A stretch of DNA of 64,000 bases, from contig JAJEKV010000040.1 of assembly GCA_021234155.1 (NCBI GenBank), positions 9,405,541-9,469,540 of the forward strand, in the 5' to 3' direction. Source of the DNA: Isoetes taiwanensis (taxonomy: Eukaryota; Streptophyta; Lycopodiopsida; Isoetales; Isoetaceae). Position numbers and translations under genes: made by a program. The notes beneath the pieces are model-generated. The model was not told where the DNA came from. It saw nothing but the letters and a program-made list of their open reading frames with translations, and did not search any database. Positions 34,290-44,451 of the stretch are shown one piece after another (position 1 is the first letter of the stretch; each line of letters starts with the position of its first letter).

Positions 34290-35034
34290 ATAAAAATAAT
34301 ATCATTACCACTTGGTATAATTTCAACAAAGTTCATTTTAGGTTTTAGAAAAGCCACAACTTGGACATAATTTTAACAAAGTCTAGTTTATGTTCTAGGA
34401 AAAGCCATCAAGGTCTTTTACACCCTATAAGAGACAAGGTGCAAGGTTCCGCATTGGACTCACCAACTCTAGGGCTCCCCGAACATTTCGTTTTGCACCT
34501 TAGGCCGGGTTCACATACAACCATCACTGGAGGGGGGAGGGGGGTTTGCCCGTGCTTCTTGGCGATGGCAGATGATGGTGCATGTAAAAGGGCTTGCCTT
34601 TTTACGTGATAGTGAGGGTTGCCATCGTGCATGTGAACCGGCTCTTACCCTTACACGACGTAAAAGTGTCTTTTTACAGTACTAAATGTCCATCTTCCTT
34701 GGGGTGTGGCCACAACCTACAAGAATTATGATGCCGTCCTTCTTGTTTTATAACTCACTCTAATTATAATGTATTGTGGGGTTGATTTTTATGCCCACTT
34801 TCTCCATGCCTCGTGGTCCACGTTTCATACTTAAAAATGAATGTGCTACAAGTATATTCTTCTAGGCGCATTTTTCTACAACAAGGAAATGGGCTCTTTA
34901 GAATAATGTATGTTGACCAAAGGTTGAAATCCTTAATGCTTGATTAGGAATATCTTGCTCATGAGCCATGAGATTCCACATGTATTGTCCCAAATATTAA
35001 TAATGATATATATTTCTTGAGGATTAACAAAACA
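34290..35034. repeat. Dispersed repeat R, copy 2
   Basis: Homologous to 31430-32165. It lacks the 186-bp MITE of copy 1, contains a different MITE (34503-34644), and ends abruptly at 'gattaacaaaaca', where a Helitron 3' end begins. In copy 1 the host sequence continues 'taacatacttggttctg', so the Helitron inserted between A and T, as that group does. Confidence 0.8.
34503..34644. mobile_element. Tourist-like MITE, 142 bp, TTA target duplication
   Basis: Ends 'ggccgggttcacatacaacc' and, reverse-complemented, 'gagccggttcacatgcacga' form imperfect inverted repeats. TTA lies at 34500-34502 and 34645-34647. The empty site in repeat copy 1 (about 31806-31816, 'gcacctcacccttacac') lacks it. No coding frame. 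Confidence 0.85.
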
Positions 35035-35070
35035 CTAGTAATGGATGCCCGGCGACGCCGTGCTTTCGCA
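35035..35070 (-). mobile_element. Helitron 3' terminus
   Basis: Read on the minus strand, a GC hairpin (stem GCACGGC / GCCGGGC, 35047-35063, one mismatch) is followed by 8 nt and the terminal CTAG at 35038-35035, then host T. This is the standard Helitron 3' end. The element body lies to the right. Its 5' TC end could not be located and may have been lost near the LINE at 35522. Confidence 0.7.
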
Positions 35071-35521
35071 GCAATCTTCAATGTTGCAATTAAACTTGCA
35101 ATTTTAGTATTTTTATTGATATGTGTGTTTTGTTTTGGAAGGGTGGTCTTACATATGTTAATCGCACATTGAATGGAAGCATGCGCGAATAGAAAACCAT
35201 ATGATCTGTGCCATTGTTGAGGATTATAGAGTACATCAAACATGTGTAATATTTCTTATCAATATAAAATTTGTAGGTGGTCGTAGCTTAAAAGAGCAAG
35301 GTAGTAATTTAATAGCGCATCTTTATTTCCAAGACCATCTCATGAAATGCCAAATAATGTGTTCATGTTGGAATGATGAATGATGATGGGATGGTTATGT
35401 TATGCATAGTCAAGAGTTTCCAAAGCTATGGTGTTGATAAGTTAGGGCCACTTTGACTCCATTATAGAAATGTGCAGCTAATGAAGCGCATAAATGTGAG
35501 TTACGTATTTGGTTACAAAGG
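35071..35521. other. Probable Helitron body, no gene
   Basis: No coding signal. It is presumed to belong to the Helitron ending at 35035, because it lies on the interior side of that terminus and does not match repeat R. Confidence 0.3.
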
Positions 35522-37616
35522 GTTTTTTTTTTTTTTTTTTTTTTTTTTTTGGGAAGGAAGGAAGGAAGGTATTTTTATCGTCCACGGAGACCAATCGGTC
35601 TATGGGACCCAATACAAAAGCGCAGCAAGCGGATTACTACCCAGATTAAAAAACCCCCGCCCAGAAGGGTTTTCGAGGGAAAAACCGTGGCAGCAATCAA
35701 CCTGCTGACAAACTGTTCCAATATACGAAATGCAAAAACACACAAATATATACACTCATGTACCGTGAGTAGTGCACGGTGCCCGGCGGCGGTGAGGGCA
35801 AAGGGCAAAGCTGGGCCGAGATCCGAGTACCTCACCGATATGCGACCCGAGCACGCGTCTTGGCGGTGTGTTCATCGGCAAATGTAGGGGCAAGTTCGGT
35901 CATTACTAAGGGAATGTATATCGCCCGGATCGCCCGAATCTTTGGGCAACTCGGAAAGTGTGAGACTCATCCTCAATGGCACCCGTTTGACAAAGACCGA
36001 CAGAGTCCGGTTCCGGGCTGGTTCCCCAATCCACCAGCCTGCGCCCCGATGTAAGATGGTGGGGCACTGCGTATGAATGGAGGCAATGAGTCCGTGACTT
36101 TTTCGTGGGCACCGGGAACGAACGTAGAGTCATGGGCCCCGCCAACGCTGGTTGATGTGCTCCTTTGTAATGGGCCGCTTTGACCTCGCTTCTAGAGCCG
36201 GTCCGTTAGAGCTTTGCCAAGGAAGCAAGCCGGCTGTGTACTCCCCGCAGTCGCCACGACTCCACTCGGTCCAATCCACCGCGACGATCTGGCGGTTCTC
36301 GCGACGCTCCATCCGGCGAACCATCGATCTCTCTTTACCCTCCAACAGCCCCCGAGCCGGCCGGGCCCATTGCCATATAGCGTAGCAAAAGGGAGTCGAA
36401 AGCATCACCCATATTAACCACTTTTCAAAATAGCCATGTGTCTATCAATACCGCTCAGTTTAAGAATCCAGCTTTCCCCGCAGCTAGAACCGATAGGGGA
36501 CCTGAAGGTTTCACCCCAAGTGCCCATGCCAAAATGCCTTACGCACTGCTCCAAGTCATTCCGTGTCGCCAAAGAGGCGCCCGGGGCCCCAAACCTCGAC
36601 CCCTCTGAAGGGCGAGGCTCGACCCGGCGCAAACGCAGATGTGGCCTGATGGCCCCAATCATAGAGCTCGCACGGGTGGTATTTGTTATTACGCGATGGC
36701 ATATTTTTTCCGGCCTGGCATGCCATAGCGGATGGGACGCCTCCCAACAGCGAGGAGGAGGGAAACTCCACCCCTAGGTACTTGTAGGTGGGCGTGACCT
36801 CCACAAGCTGTCCCCGATATGTGAGTGCAGGAGGCGTGGGGTGGCGTGAAGAGGATATGAGAACCACCCTAGTCTTGGCTAGATTCACGCCGCATGTCAG
36901 AGCTGGCGAGAATGTGCCTAGGGCATCCGGATGAGATCGCGATAGCTTCCGGGTGTGGGCGGAAAGGTCAACATCGTCCGCATAGATGATGAGCCGGATG
37001 ATGACCCGCAAAAAGGCGTATGCCATCCCCCATGCTTTCAGAAGCCGGGGCTCTAAACCGGTCAATGTAGAGGCCAAAAAGTGTTGGTGAGAGGGGGCCT
37101 TAGGACCCATTGGTGAATGCTTGGCCCGTCGGTACGCATCCGCCAAAACAACTCTCATACAACCTTTTGTATATGGCATTACGCTTGCGGGCAGCTGTGA
37201 TTGATGCGGTCTAGCCCATAGCTTTTCAGGGGACCGTATCAAAAGCCTTGAAGTCCACAAAGCAACAATACAAGTCCTGCCGATGGTTTGGTTGTCTTCA
37301 ATCGCCCGCGGTGTAAAGATATGGCCCGGTCGTTGAGTGGCGGGGGTCTAAAGCTTTGCTTGTGTGAGGGCTGCGCACACATGTACGCCTCCCCCGGTGG
37401 GGTCAAGCTATTTGCTCGAGGCTGCCCGATACAGTTTGGCAAATACTGAACTGACCATGATCGTCCGGTAATTGGCCGGACAGTGTGGGTCGCCCGCCTT
37501 GTGAATGGGAACAACCCTGCTTGTGGTCCATTATCGGGGGAAACCTTCCTGCAATGCTCTGTTGAACAGGGTAGTGAGGATCGGCACCAGCGGTAGTGAG
37601 GATCGGCACCAGGCAT
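35522..37616 (-). mobile_element. LINE with RT domain and (TTCC)n plus poly(A) 3' end
   Basis: On the minus strand the 3' end reads '...gacgataaaaataccttcc', (TTCC)n and about 29 A (35522-35550). Upstream, frame 36556-37260 contains the RT catalytic motif 'LIIYADDVDLSAHT' (about 36975-36990), 'GVNLAKTRVVLISSSRHP', 'YKYLGVEF' and the downstream 'ELYDWGHQATSAFAPGRASP'. Frame 37239-37616 holds earlier RT motifs in broken frames. It is 5'-truncated, with no endonuclease visible. The same family appears at 20330, 52180 and 58000. GC content is much higher than its surroundings. Multiple frame breaks make it inactive. Confidence 0.85.
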
Positions 37617-38515
37617 TCATTGAGTAATGCAATGTGTCAACTTCGAAGAGCCATTTATACACTAAACAATTTCTTTATGTTATCAACGTGTCAACTTCTT
37701 TATGTCAGCAATAGGGTTAGTCCTTATTTTGCGTGTTGGACAAGGGTTATTCCACAGGAGATTAAAGTTGCAAGTTGTAATAAGCTAACTTGCTGCCAAT
37801 GGACAAGCTTACTTATAGGATGTTTTGAAATGTAATTCCAATTTGTATCCTGAATACATAATAATATTATTATGCATATTAGCATACATTTTATTATTGT
37901 TTACACATTTGTTTGTCAATTTGTAATATAAGCATAAGATTTGTGATTGTTATTGCTTTCTTTAATTTATTCGTTTTATTACTTGCTACAAGGTTGCATT
38001 CGACTCTAAACATATTTCAACGGTTTGGGATTCCATGGTATATTTCTAAGGTATTTGAGGCTACAAGGCAACCTATCAAAGAAGAAGGCGTGCTCGACTA
38101 GGGATATTTACACTTTGTTGTATTCTACAACATACGATATCCCATGTTCTTCACTGTATGAGTATTATTTCATACTCCTGACCCATTTTCCATGTAGTTC
38201 CATTGCAACATTTTCTAAATATGGAGCTCGTATAATATAGAATTACCCTTAGGCCCCGAAGGGGCCAAACAAAATTTTGGATCCTTGGTCATGTTGTCCT
38301 TGTTGTTCAACATTTCTAGGTACTCTAGCTGCATACACATTAGATTATACTCTGATGATTAGTTCATTGTTTTGACATTGCATTGGTTGTTTGATGATAT
38401 AATTGTGGGGACAAGATACATCAAAAGAACATAATTGAGATTATCATTTACATTCATGAATATAATAATACTTATACATTCAAGGAGTTAGTCATAGAAA
38501 TTGAAAATATTTTTA
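37617..38515. other. AT-rich stretch, no gene
   Basis: No coding signal. It contains a short GC palindrome 'ggccccgaaggggcc' near 38255. The left end of the neighbouring LTR-bearing element may fall here, but no second LTR was found. Confidence 0.4.
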
Positions 38516-38518
38516 ATT

Positions 38519-40029
38519 CTATTCTTGAAATTTCTTCAAATAGTCGGGGTTGTCCTCCAAAACTTTCTTGACTTGGGCTGTGCCGATTGTTCGCCCTAGG
38601 TTCCTGAGGATATTTGTGGCCGTGCCTCCTTGAAATGCGGTCACCAAGTCTTCAATCCTCCTTTCTGATGTATAGGCTGCAGTCACTGCCAACCTGCCCT
38701 GCCGTCTATAGGGAACTGCGAAGTCGAAGATGCTCAATGCTATTGTTCTCTTGACGAGGATGACATGGTCGATGTTTGGGGCCATACGAGCATGACTTCC
38801 GAATCTTGAGAGAGCGATGAGCATGAAGACTCCTTCTTCACCCCCTGGGCTGAATTGGCGGTGTATAACTGCTATCCTTCCATTTATGAGCAAAGGGAGG
38901 TAGAACCTAAGGGCTTTGTCATGCCCTGCCTCTCCGCCTGATGTGAAGGCTGCTCTGTGTCCTCCGGAGTACTCATCAACTGGTACTTCCACCATCTCTC
39001 TGTAGTCACGGTACATGGAATGTGTCAGGTTGATGCTTCTTTCAGCTAATGCTGGTGCCGATGCCGATGTGCTAGGTAGGAGTGTGGACGTTGATTTTCC
39101 TTTGATTCCCATGCGCTCTTGAATTGCCAAGAACTCCTCTTCCGACAGCAACTCTCGCTCAGCCATCATCTGTCTGATGCCGGTGTAGGCTTCAATATCT
39201 GTCAATGTCTGGCCGGTATATGTTCTGGCTTCCCTTATGCTGATGGGAAAGTCCTAAGTTTCTCTGTTGATGAAGTCATCGAGATCAAGGTCTTGCCATA
39301 GGAGATGCAGAAGTTCGTCTACCCTGTAGCCCCTATCTCGGCACTCTGGGAGGTTCTTGATATCATGGAGGCTTAAGTATGCCTCTCCTTGTATAATCAC
39401 TGGGGTCAAGCTTGTAATTCCTTGCCCAAGTGGTGGGGCTATTCTTGTGGCTCTGAGCCCTTCTTCAAAACTTTGGAGCTGCTGCTCTGCTTGTTGTCTT
39501 TCCTGCACTAAGTCGATATCTTCTGTATCCGACTCGCGTTCTTCTTCTTCTTCTTCCTCTGCCTCCTCGTATGCAAGGCGCATCTGTTCTTCTTCAGCTG
39601 CTACCATGGCCATTGGCTCTATGTCTAAGGGTTGCACAGATGGTTCTCCTATCTGAGTTTGGGCTCGAAGAGATAGGAAAATAGCTACGGCTGCATTGTA
39701 AGAAAAGTATCTCCTCCTATTGGCAGATATGGACATGTAATTAGGTAAGCGACTAGCCTTGTTTTCTAGGTACTTATCTATGTTATGTTTTGCAGTGCTA
39801 TCTTGAGGGCCATGCTTGGTGCAAAATATCCTATGCAAGGTGGGAGCTCTACTAGAGAAGGTCCTATCTTGGCATGGAACTCAGACATAATGTCTTGGTA
39901 GAAAGGGGTGACATTGATGGTGGCCTCCACATCAACCTCCTTCTGGAAGACGGCGAAGACGGAGTTGATGTCGGCCTCGGCCACATGAGCTGTGGCACTG
40001 TACCATCGCCTAAATGCAGTGGTTGCCAT
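38519..40029 (-). pseudogene. Unrecognised protein unit of the LTR-bearing element
   Basis: Three adjacent reading frames (39778-40029, 39254-39838, 38519-39205) belong to this fossil unit. The first starts 'MATTAFRRWYSATAHVAEAD'. The middle one has a Glu-rich coiled-coil-like stretch (EEAEEEEEEERESD). The last contains 'RFYLPLLINGRIAVIHRQFS' and 'GGTATNILRNLGRTIG'. I recognise no domain. A TATA box ('gcctataagtag', minus strand, about 40137-40148) lies about 100 bp upstream of the first ATG. A capsid- or nucleoprotein-like role is conceivable from size and composition alone, but nothing supports it directly. Confidence 0.4.
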
Positions 40030-40320
40030 GGTCTATGAGCAGCTGAGGATATCAAACAGATGGGGAAGCGCCTTAGGCGCCTGGAAAATCGGCTTGGATT
40101 GAGAAGCAAAGGTGTAGGATGCAAATGAGGGTTGTGGGCTACTTATAGGCAAAACCCTAATTTTAGGAAATTTTAGGATTTGGGAAAAACCTATGATTCT
40201 AAGGTAATGCTATGCAAAAGACAGGCTAATCAAGCTAACGAGTACATCCTAAGGATCCTCTTGCAACAAATTCCATCTAATTTGGTGAAAGTTAGGCCAA
40301 GTTAGCACAATTTAAGTGTG

Positions 40321-40797
40321 ACCACTCACACAGTGCGCGAGGAGCACTTTTGAGCATGGGCAAAAGTGGTCTGGGCGCACTCTGTGAGGGGTGGGACCTT
40401 GTTTAGATCAAAGATGATGCCAAACATGCAAACTAAGGATAAAATCCTGCATATCTCATCGAGATAGGTGGGATTGTGTCCTTACTTGCTTCATTTGGAC
40501 AAGTTTTGGCCTAGATCAGTGCTCGACCACTCACACAGTGCGCGGGGAGCACTTTTGAGCCTGGTCAAAATTGGTCTGGGCGCACTCTGTGAGGGGTGGG
40601 GCTCCGTTTGAGTTTGGGTTGGCCAATTTCTACAATCTAAGGGTCAAATCATACTAAACAAAGTAAGCTGAGTCGAATGGTGTCCTTACTTTCTGCATTT
40701 GGACAAGTTTTGGCATAGATCAGTGCTCGACCACTCACACAGTATGCGGGGAGCGCATGGTCAAAATTGGTCTTGGCGCACTCTGTGAGGGGTGGGG
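40321..40797. repeat. Three double-hairpin repeats (HP1-HP3)
   Basis: Copies at 40321-40394, 40526-40600 and 40730-40797. Each has outer arms 'ccactcacacagtgcgc' and 'gcgcactctgtgagggg' (inverted repeats with two mismatches). HP1 shows an inner pair 'cacttttg' / 'caaaagtg' around GAGCATGGG. HP2 and HP3 also share about 50 bp of leading sequence ('tttggacaagttttggc', gatcagtgctcgacc), so the true unit is about 205 bp. They lie directly upstream of the unit at 38519-40029. Confidence 0.9.
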
Positions 40798-40934
40798 AAA
40801 AAAACACTGAGTTTAGCTCCAAATTTGTTAATTTCAAATGCAGAACTTAGTAATACACCCTACTTAAACATGATTTAACACATTACTTCAACAAAATCAT
40901 AAATTTGTATTTACAAGAATTATTTACAACAGAC

Positions 40935-41366
40935 TTAATAGTATTCCTTCTTTATGTATTTAACTAGCTTCAAGTCCTTGGGCATGCATGTCACCCTTTT
41001 GGCATGGATTGCACACGCTACCGAGTCTTCAAAACTTTGTACTACGTGCTGCTCGGCTGCCTCCTGGAGCGCTAGTAGCATGTCATCCGTGACCCTCTTT
41101 GTGTTGTCGAATTCTTGTAATATTTCGCGAGTGAGTCTCGCGAAGGAGGCTCTTGGTATCAAAAGTCCATAGCTCCTCTGGAAATGTCTAACCTCCCGAG
41201 CAGCTCTGGAAAAACGTGAGTCAGCCTTTCTTCTAATCGGCTTCCTCGGAGGTGCTGGTCTCTCTGGGGGCGGCTTTAAGGTGTCCTTCTTCGTCGGCCG
41301 TCTTCCCTCCACATAGGCTACTCTGTGCTCCTCGTAATATTTGGAGTACGCCTCGTACATCTTCAT
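40935..41366 (-). pseudogene. Histone-H3-fold reading frame in the LTR-bearing element
   Basis: This 143-codon frame has a basic, Pro-rich start and then a clear histone H3 core. Against plant H3, 'AAREVRHFQRSYGLLIPRAS' aligns with [20 protein letters not shown], 'FARLTREILQEF' with FQRLVREIAQDF, 'ALQEAAEQHVVQSFEDS' with ALQEAAEAYLVGLFEDT, and 'CAIHAKRVTCMPKDLKL' with CAIHAKRVTIMPKDIQL. Helices alpha-N to alpha-3 are all represented (about residues 52-139). Loop 1 is the same length as canonical H3, so the CENH3-type insertion is absent. The ARTKQTARKS tail is absent; the unit upstream (to about 42150) is instead rich in Lys, Arg and Glu. It is part of a broken element, so I treat it as a fossil, though the core itself is well kept. 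Confidence 0.85.
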
Positions 41367-42234
41367 GTACTAGGTGTACTCCTTGACTTTCTTCCTGTAC
41401 TCAAGCTCCTGCTTGAGTACGTATGATTCCCTGTGGTCTCGGCTTTTTCTTGTCCTGTGCCAGGTGCTTCAGGGATGGCCACCTGACCTGCTCCTCCTCT
41501 TCATTTGCTGGGTTCGAGGGTCCCGAGCCCTCCCCCGGGGCGGAAACCCCTATCTCCTCATCCGACTCAGTGTCACACGAGGATGGAAGCTTATCGGGCT
41601 ATTGCTCCCGAATGACGACTCCTTTGGCGGGAGTCGTCTTAAGCTTCCTCTTCGTATCCTTTGGTAGTACGGGGTCTTTCCCCTTGTCTGCCCTCAGCTT
41701 TGCCCGCTCCTCCCGTCGCTTTTTCTTCTCCTCCTTCTTCTACTTCCTTTCCTCCTTCTTCTTGCGCCTCTCCTCCTTTTCCCTGCGGCGCTCCTCCTTT
41801 GACTTCTTCTCCTCTGCTTGCTCGCCATCCCTCTTCCTCTTCTTGCTCTTCTTGTCGAGTTTTGCAAACTCCCTCTCGAGCTCCCTCCTTAGCTCCTCTG
41901 CTGCTTCTTCATCTGCAATTTCCTCTGCTCTCTCTTCAAGGTCTTGGGGGTGCTCCTCCTCCTGGTGCTCTTGGGCCTCCTCCTCCCCGACGGCTCCAGG
42001 GCGTGCGTGTTGGCTGAGCCTCCTGCTCCCTTCGGCTCGCTCCCGAGCACTGCCCGTCGCCTTCTCTGTTGGCGGCTAGCTCCCCGGGCCACATAAACTG
42101 GGGGGCATTATTTTGCAAGGTGATGCATTTTGGTGTGGGCCATATTTTGGTTTGAAGCAATCCGAGCTCTGGCGCCTAAAAATCGCCTTCTGGGACGAGC
42201 TGTTTGCTGGAGGCGCTGAAAACAAATGAGGAAC

Positions 42235-42260
42235 CCTAATTTTCTATTTATAGGTAGGGT
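42235..42260 (-). promoter_or_regulatory. Internal TATA box upstream of the H3-bearing unit
   Basis: The minus strand reads 'acctataaatagaaa' followed by 'gggttcctcatttg'. The other unit has 'gcctataagtagcccacaac' then 'cctcatttgcatcc', so the two units share a related promoter layout: TATA, a short gap, CCTCATTTG, then a GCGCC-containing leader. Confidence 0.55.
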
Positions 42261-42360
42261 TAATTTAGGGTTTGGACCTGCATTTCCATATTAGGCCAAT
42301 CTAGAAGGTATTAGTATAGATATGAGGAGTACATTAGGTTTATTTAGCCAAAAAGCATCC

Positions 42361-42645
42361 ACCACTCACACAGTGCGCGAGGAGCAGTTCTGAGCATAGG
42401 CAGAATTGGTCTGGGCGCACTCTGTGAGGGGTTACCTCTTTTTGGGTCTAATTTTCAATTTACAAGGGGTTTCTTAGTGTTTTAACATGCAAACTAGCTA
42501 GAATCTAAATAATAACCTGAACTGCACTGTTAGATTAGCTACATTATGCATCTAACTAGGTCAACATGGGTCCACCAGTCACACAGTGCGCGGGGAGCAA
42601 TTCTGAGCATGGGCAAAATTGGTCTGGGCGCACTCTGTGAGGGGT
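42361..42645. repeat. Two double-hairpin repeats (HP4-HP5)
   Basis: Copies at 42361-42432 and 42572-42645, with the same arms as HP1-HP3. The inner loop differs (cagttctgagcat..gcagaattg). The spacing is 211 bp. They lie between the primer-binding site and the TATA box of the H3-bearing unit. Confidence 0.9.
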
Positions 42646-42837
42646 CACCTCTTTTTGGACAATTTTGGTTGGGTTTTCGCTAAATCTTATTACTAACTTA
42701 GCATTAACCTATTTACTACACTAGAAATTGGAAATTTTTTTCCAATTTTCGAGGTTTCTGCTTGGGTGGCTATTTCCCAAGACTTGAAGTCTATTGTTAG
42801 TCCTATGGGAAAAAAAATGGTCAGTGCTCGATCTTGG

Positions 42838-42864
42838 TCTACCAAGATCATGCTCTGATATCAC
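42838..42864 (-). other. Primer-binding site and adjoining palindrome
   Basis: Just inside the LTR the minus strand reads 'gtgatatcagagcatg', one mismatch from the TGGTATCAGAGC complement of plant initiator tRNA-Met. It runs directly into the perfect palindrome 'gatcttggtagaccaagatc' (42838-42857). Confidence 0.75.
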
Positions 42865-44451
42865 TGTGACGTCCCCTGCTTCTTATACGATGCACATATC
42901 CTATTCGAAGACGGAGCATTCCCCGTGACAGCCAACTGGCAGGGGCCATCCACCTGACTCCACTCCCAGTGGAATGAGCCAGCAAGGGAAGAGTGGATAT
43001 GTCATTCACCCGTCTCCCATCGGGTCGACCTATCTGCGGAAGCATGAACAAACATGAGCACATAACACAATATAACAATACAATCACCTCGAAGGGTGAA
43101 ACATCATATCCTCATCAATATAACAACATCAACACGAACAACAACAGCAGAGGGAATTCCTACCCAGGGCTCGGACTCAAGGGTATGACTGACGGCTTGG
43201 GCCTCCAAGAGTCATTGCAGACAGAATTCATGGCACATGGATTTGGCTGGCATAAGAACATGGCTAAGGGTAGTCCACTCCATCCGCCCCTCCTGTGCAC
43301 ACTTTGCAAATGGGGTTGAAAAGTGTTGGGACCGGACCGTAGCCTGCCAGGTGCATAGCCAAAAGGGCTACTACTGGGTTGCATCTCCCCAGCCCTGATG
43401 AGGCAGGAAGAGAGTCGCCTCTCCTCCAGGGGCTTCCATGCCCAACACAGGTGACTAGAGGGGCACTGCCCTTATTCGACTTGAACCCAATGGAGAGTGA
43501 CGCATCACTCCACGGGTGTCGAGCTCATGCCTTGCCCACACGCAGTGGCAAGGCATTAAGCCTAGTCCACAGGGATCCCCGATAGGCTTTACACACCAGA
43601 GGGATCGTTCTGTGTTGGGACAAGTACCCCATTGTTCTGCCGGTCTAGCCCCTCAACCCACAACCCGGTGGGCTCAATAATTGGGAGCTAGTAGGCTATC
43701 TATAATCATCTGCTACACAAGCTTTAGGCCTCTACCCTCCTTCCCAATACATAGAGGTCACAGAGTGAAATACCAACATCATCACAGACTGAAATGAAGA
43801 ACATCATCTAATCTATCTACCTAAACATCCAGAGTTAGGTTCCTTACTTAGGGCTTATGATCTTGGGATCTACAAGGCCTCTATGGCTGAATGAATATGC
43901 TAAACTACCTTACTGTCTAGCCCAAAGACGGCTTTGCACAATAGAATGACTGATTACCTGGTCCTTGACCTGCTCCAGATCCTCGGAATGCATCCATGTC
44001 TCTGATCTTGCTGAAGATGGCTGCTACTCAACGATCTGTTGTGCAAAGGCGGCTTTACAGAGCCTGACAATGCGAATTTGGTTCTTAGCTTGGCCGAAAT
44101 GGCTCAAGAGAACCCTAAAATGCGAAAAGGGAAGGGAGCTCTATGAAAACCCTAAAATGCAAGGAGAAGAAAAGGGTTTAGGGTTTAAGGGGAAGCCCTT
44201 TTATAGAAACCCTTAGGGTTAGGTTAGACATTGGCCAAATGGGATTTAGCCATTTGGCAATGGGGTCCATGGGGTTAACAATTGTGTATGTTTATTTAAC
44301 ACACAACATTCGAAGTTGCCCCCTAGGTGCAACTCTTGCCCCCTAGGTGCAACCTATTACGGCCACCGAGTACATGTCATCTGTGACATGTACGAGTGAC
44401 GTGGCAGTATAATATACGTATTTGGGGCATATATTATGCTGGAACGTCACA
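42865..44451 (-). repeat. Long terminal repeat, 1587 bp
   Basis: On the minus strand it begins 'tgtgacgttcc' and ends 'gggacgtcaca', short inverted ends with TG...CA, next to a tRNA-Met-like primer site. A TATA box ('tttctataaaaggg', about 44195-44207) lies 245 bp in, placing a start near 44170. The U3 part holds a direct repeat 'ttgccccctaggtgcaac' (44315-44362). Only this one LTR is in the window, so age by LTR comparison is not possible here. Confidence 0.75.

Larger units (their letters stand above)
38519..44451 (-). mobile_element. LTR-bearing element with unusual coding interior, broken fossil
   Basis: Read right to left: one LTR (42865-44451), a tRNA-Met-like primer site (about 42846-42863), two hairpin repeats, a unit ending in a histone-H3-like frame (40935 to about 42150), three more hairpin repeats, and a second protein unit (38519 to about 40029). 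Both units have a TATA box of their own. I see no protease, RT, integrase or CCHC gag motif, so it would be non-autonomous if it ever moved. The 3' LTR is not in the window. The element is broken, with several breaks across its interior, and looks moderately old. Its family is unknown; the primer site is of the type used by many Ty1/copia and Ty3/gypsy elements of plants. Confidence 0.6.

Noticed and set aside
36152-37835. Plus-strand frames opposite the LINE
   Set aside because: Shadows of GC-rich LINE coding sequence on the minus strand.
38250-38270. Palindrome 'ggccccgaaggggcc' as a terminator or element end
   Set aside because: Isolated, with no flanking repeat, tract or terminus to support a role.
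40935-41366. Calling the H3-like frame a centromeric H3 (CENH3)
   Set aside because: CENH3 proteins usually have a longer loop 1; here the loop has the canonical H3 length, and the frame lies in a mobile-element context, so only 'H3-fold' is supported.
41423-42079. Long Ser/Leu-rich plus-strand open frames
   Set aside because: They are the antisense of the Lys/Glu/Arg-rich coding segment of the LTR-bearing element.
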